From Bacillota bacterium (GTDB taxonomy: Bacteria > Bacillota > Clostridia > Lachnospirales > Lachnospiraceae): 39,288 nucleotides of DNA. This document shows, piece by piece, positions 39,269 through 39,288 of this stretch (its first letter is position 1; every line of letters begins with the position of its first letter). The position numbers were made by a program, and so were the translations under genes. The notes beneath the pieces were generated by a model. It was not told the origin of the DNA and ran no database searches. It worked only from the letters and a program-made list of their open reading frames with translations. The stretch spans positions 1 to 39,288 of the forward strand of contig JAEZFK010000034.1 of NCBI GenBank assembly GCA_023437715.1, written 5' to 3'.

Positions 39269-39288
39269 AATCAGTGAAAATTTGCGGC

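Overview
The window looks like a chromosomal stretch of a spore-forming, anaerobic, low-to-mid GC Firmicute of the Lachnospiraceae (Hungatella/Enterocloster/Lacrimispora type). This is inferred from protein style, an oxygen-sensitive NrdD, a Spo0E-like regulator, the spore-cortex enzyme PdaA and classical sigma-A promoters with AGGAGG-type ribosome sites. No rRNA, tRNA, CRISPR array, phage or transposase gene was found. Most genes are housekeeping and lie on the minus strand.

Layout. 1-2618: a strong minus-strand promoter with an unexplained leader at the left edge, then lgt with a small translationally coupled spo0E-like gene, divergent from ychF. 2737-3586: a short formate/nitrite-family transporter with its own promoter and a shared bidirectional terminator. 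3628-9784: the glutamate synthase operon gltB-gltD. 10003-12665: an HPr gene, queH and rpoD. 12904-17199: an operon argF - small membrane protein - birA - mutY - lipid kinase, starting at a promoter with an ARG-box-like palindrome. 17209-19937: a patatin-like protein and an NfeD/SPFH membrane pair. 19978-22681: nadE and a TrmH-type RNA methyltransferase. 22792-26032: an IscR-like Rrf2 regulator convergent with nrdD; nrdD has two NrdR-like boxes and a repeated hairpin leader. 26041-30131: scpA-scpB-dut-TPR lipoprotein-hflX. 30165-33216: a metallophosphoesterase, a small membrane protein, a small HTH regulator and a secreted D,D-carboxypeptidase with cell-wall-binding repeats. 33373-39288: a NUDIX hydrolase, a PAP2-type membrane phosphatase, a CPBP protease/glycosyltransferase pair, a carbamate-kinase-family protein and pdaA.

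The most unusual content is non-coding. An intergenic palindromic element occurs as two complete copies of 137 and 164 bp in opposite orientation (10478-10614 and 12736-12899). Both are bounded by the same 8-bp inverted ends. Both have the same three-hairpin plan, and one stem differs in sequence while keeping its pairing. Two degraded relics lie at 33263-33311 and 34348-34373. A second, unrelated tandem hairpin repeat makes up most of the nrdD 5' leader. These two, the left-edge leader that begins with a 15-nt match to a universal 16S rRNA segment, and a carbamate kinase homologue with altered active-site glycine loops are the best leads for new biology. All calls come from reading the sequence; no database search was run.
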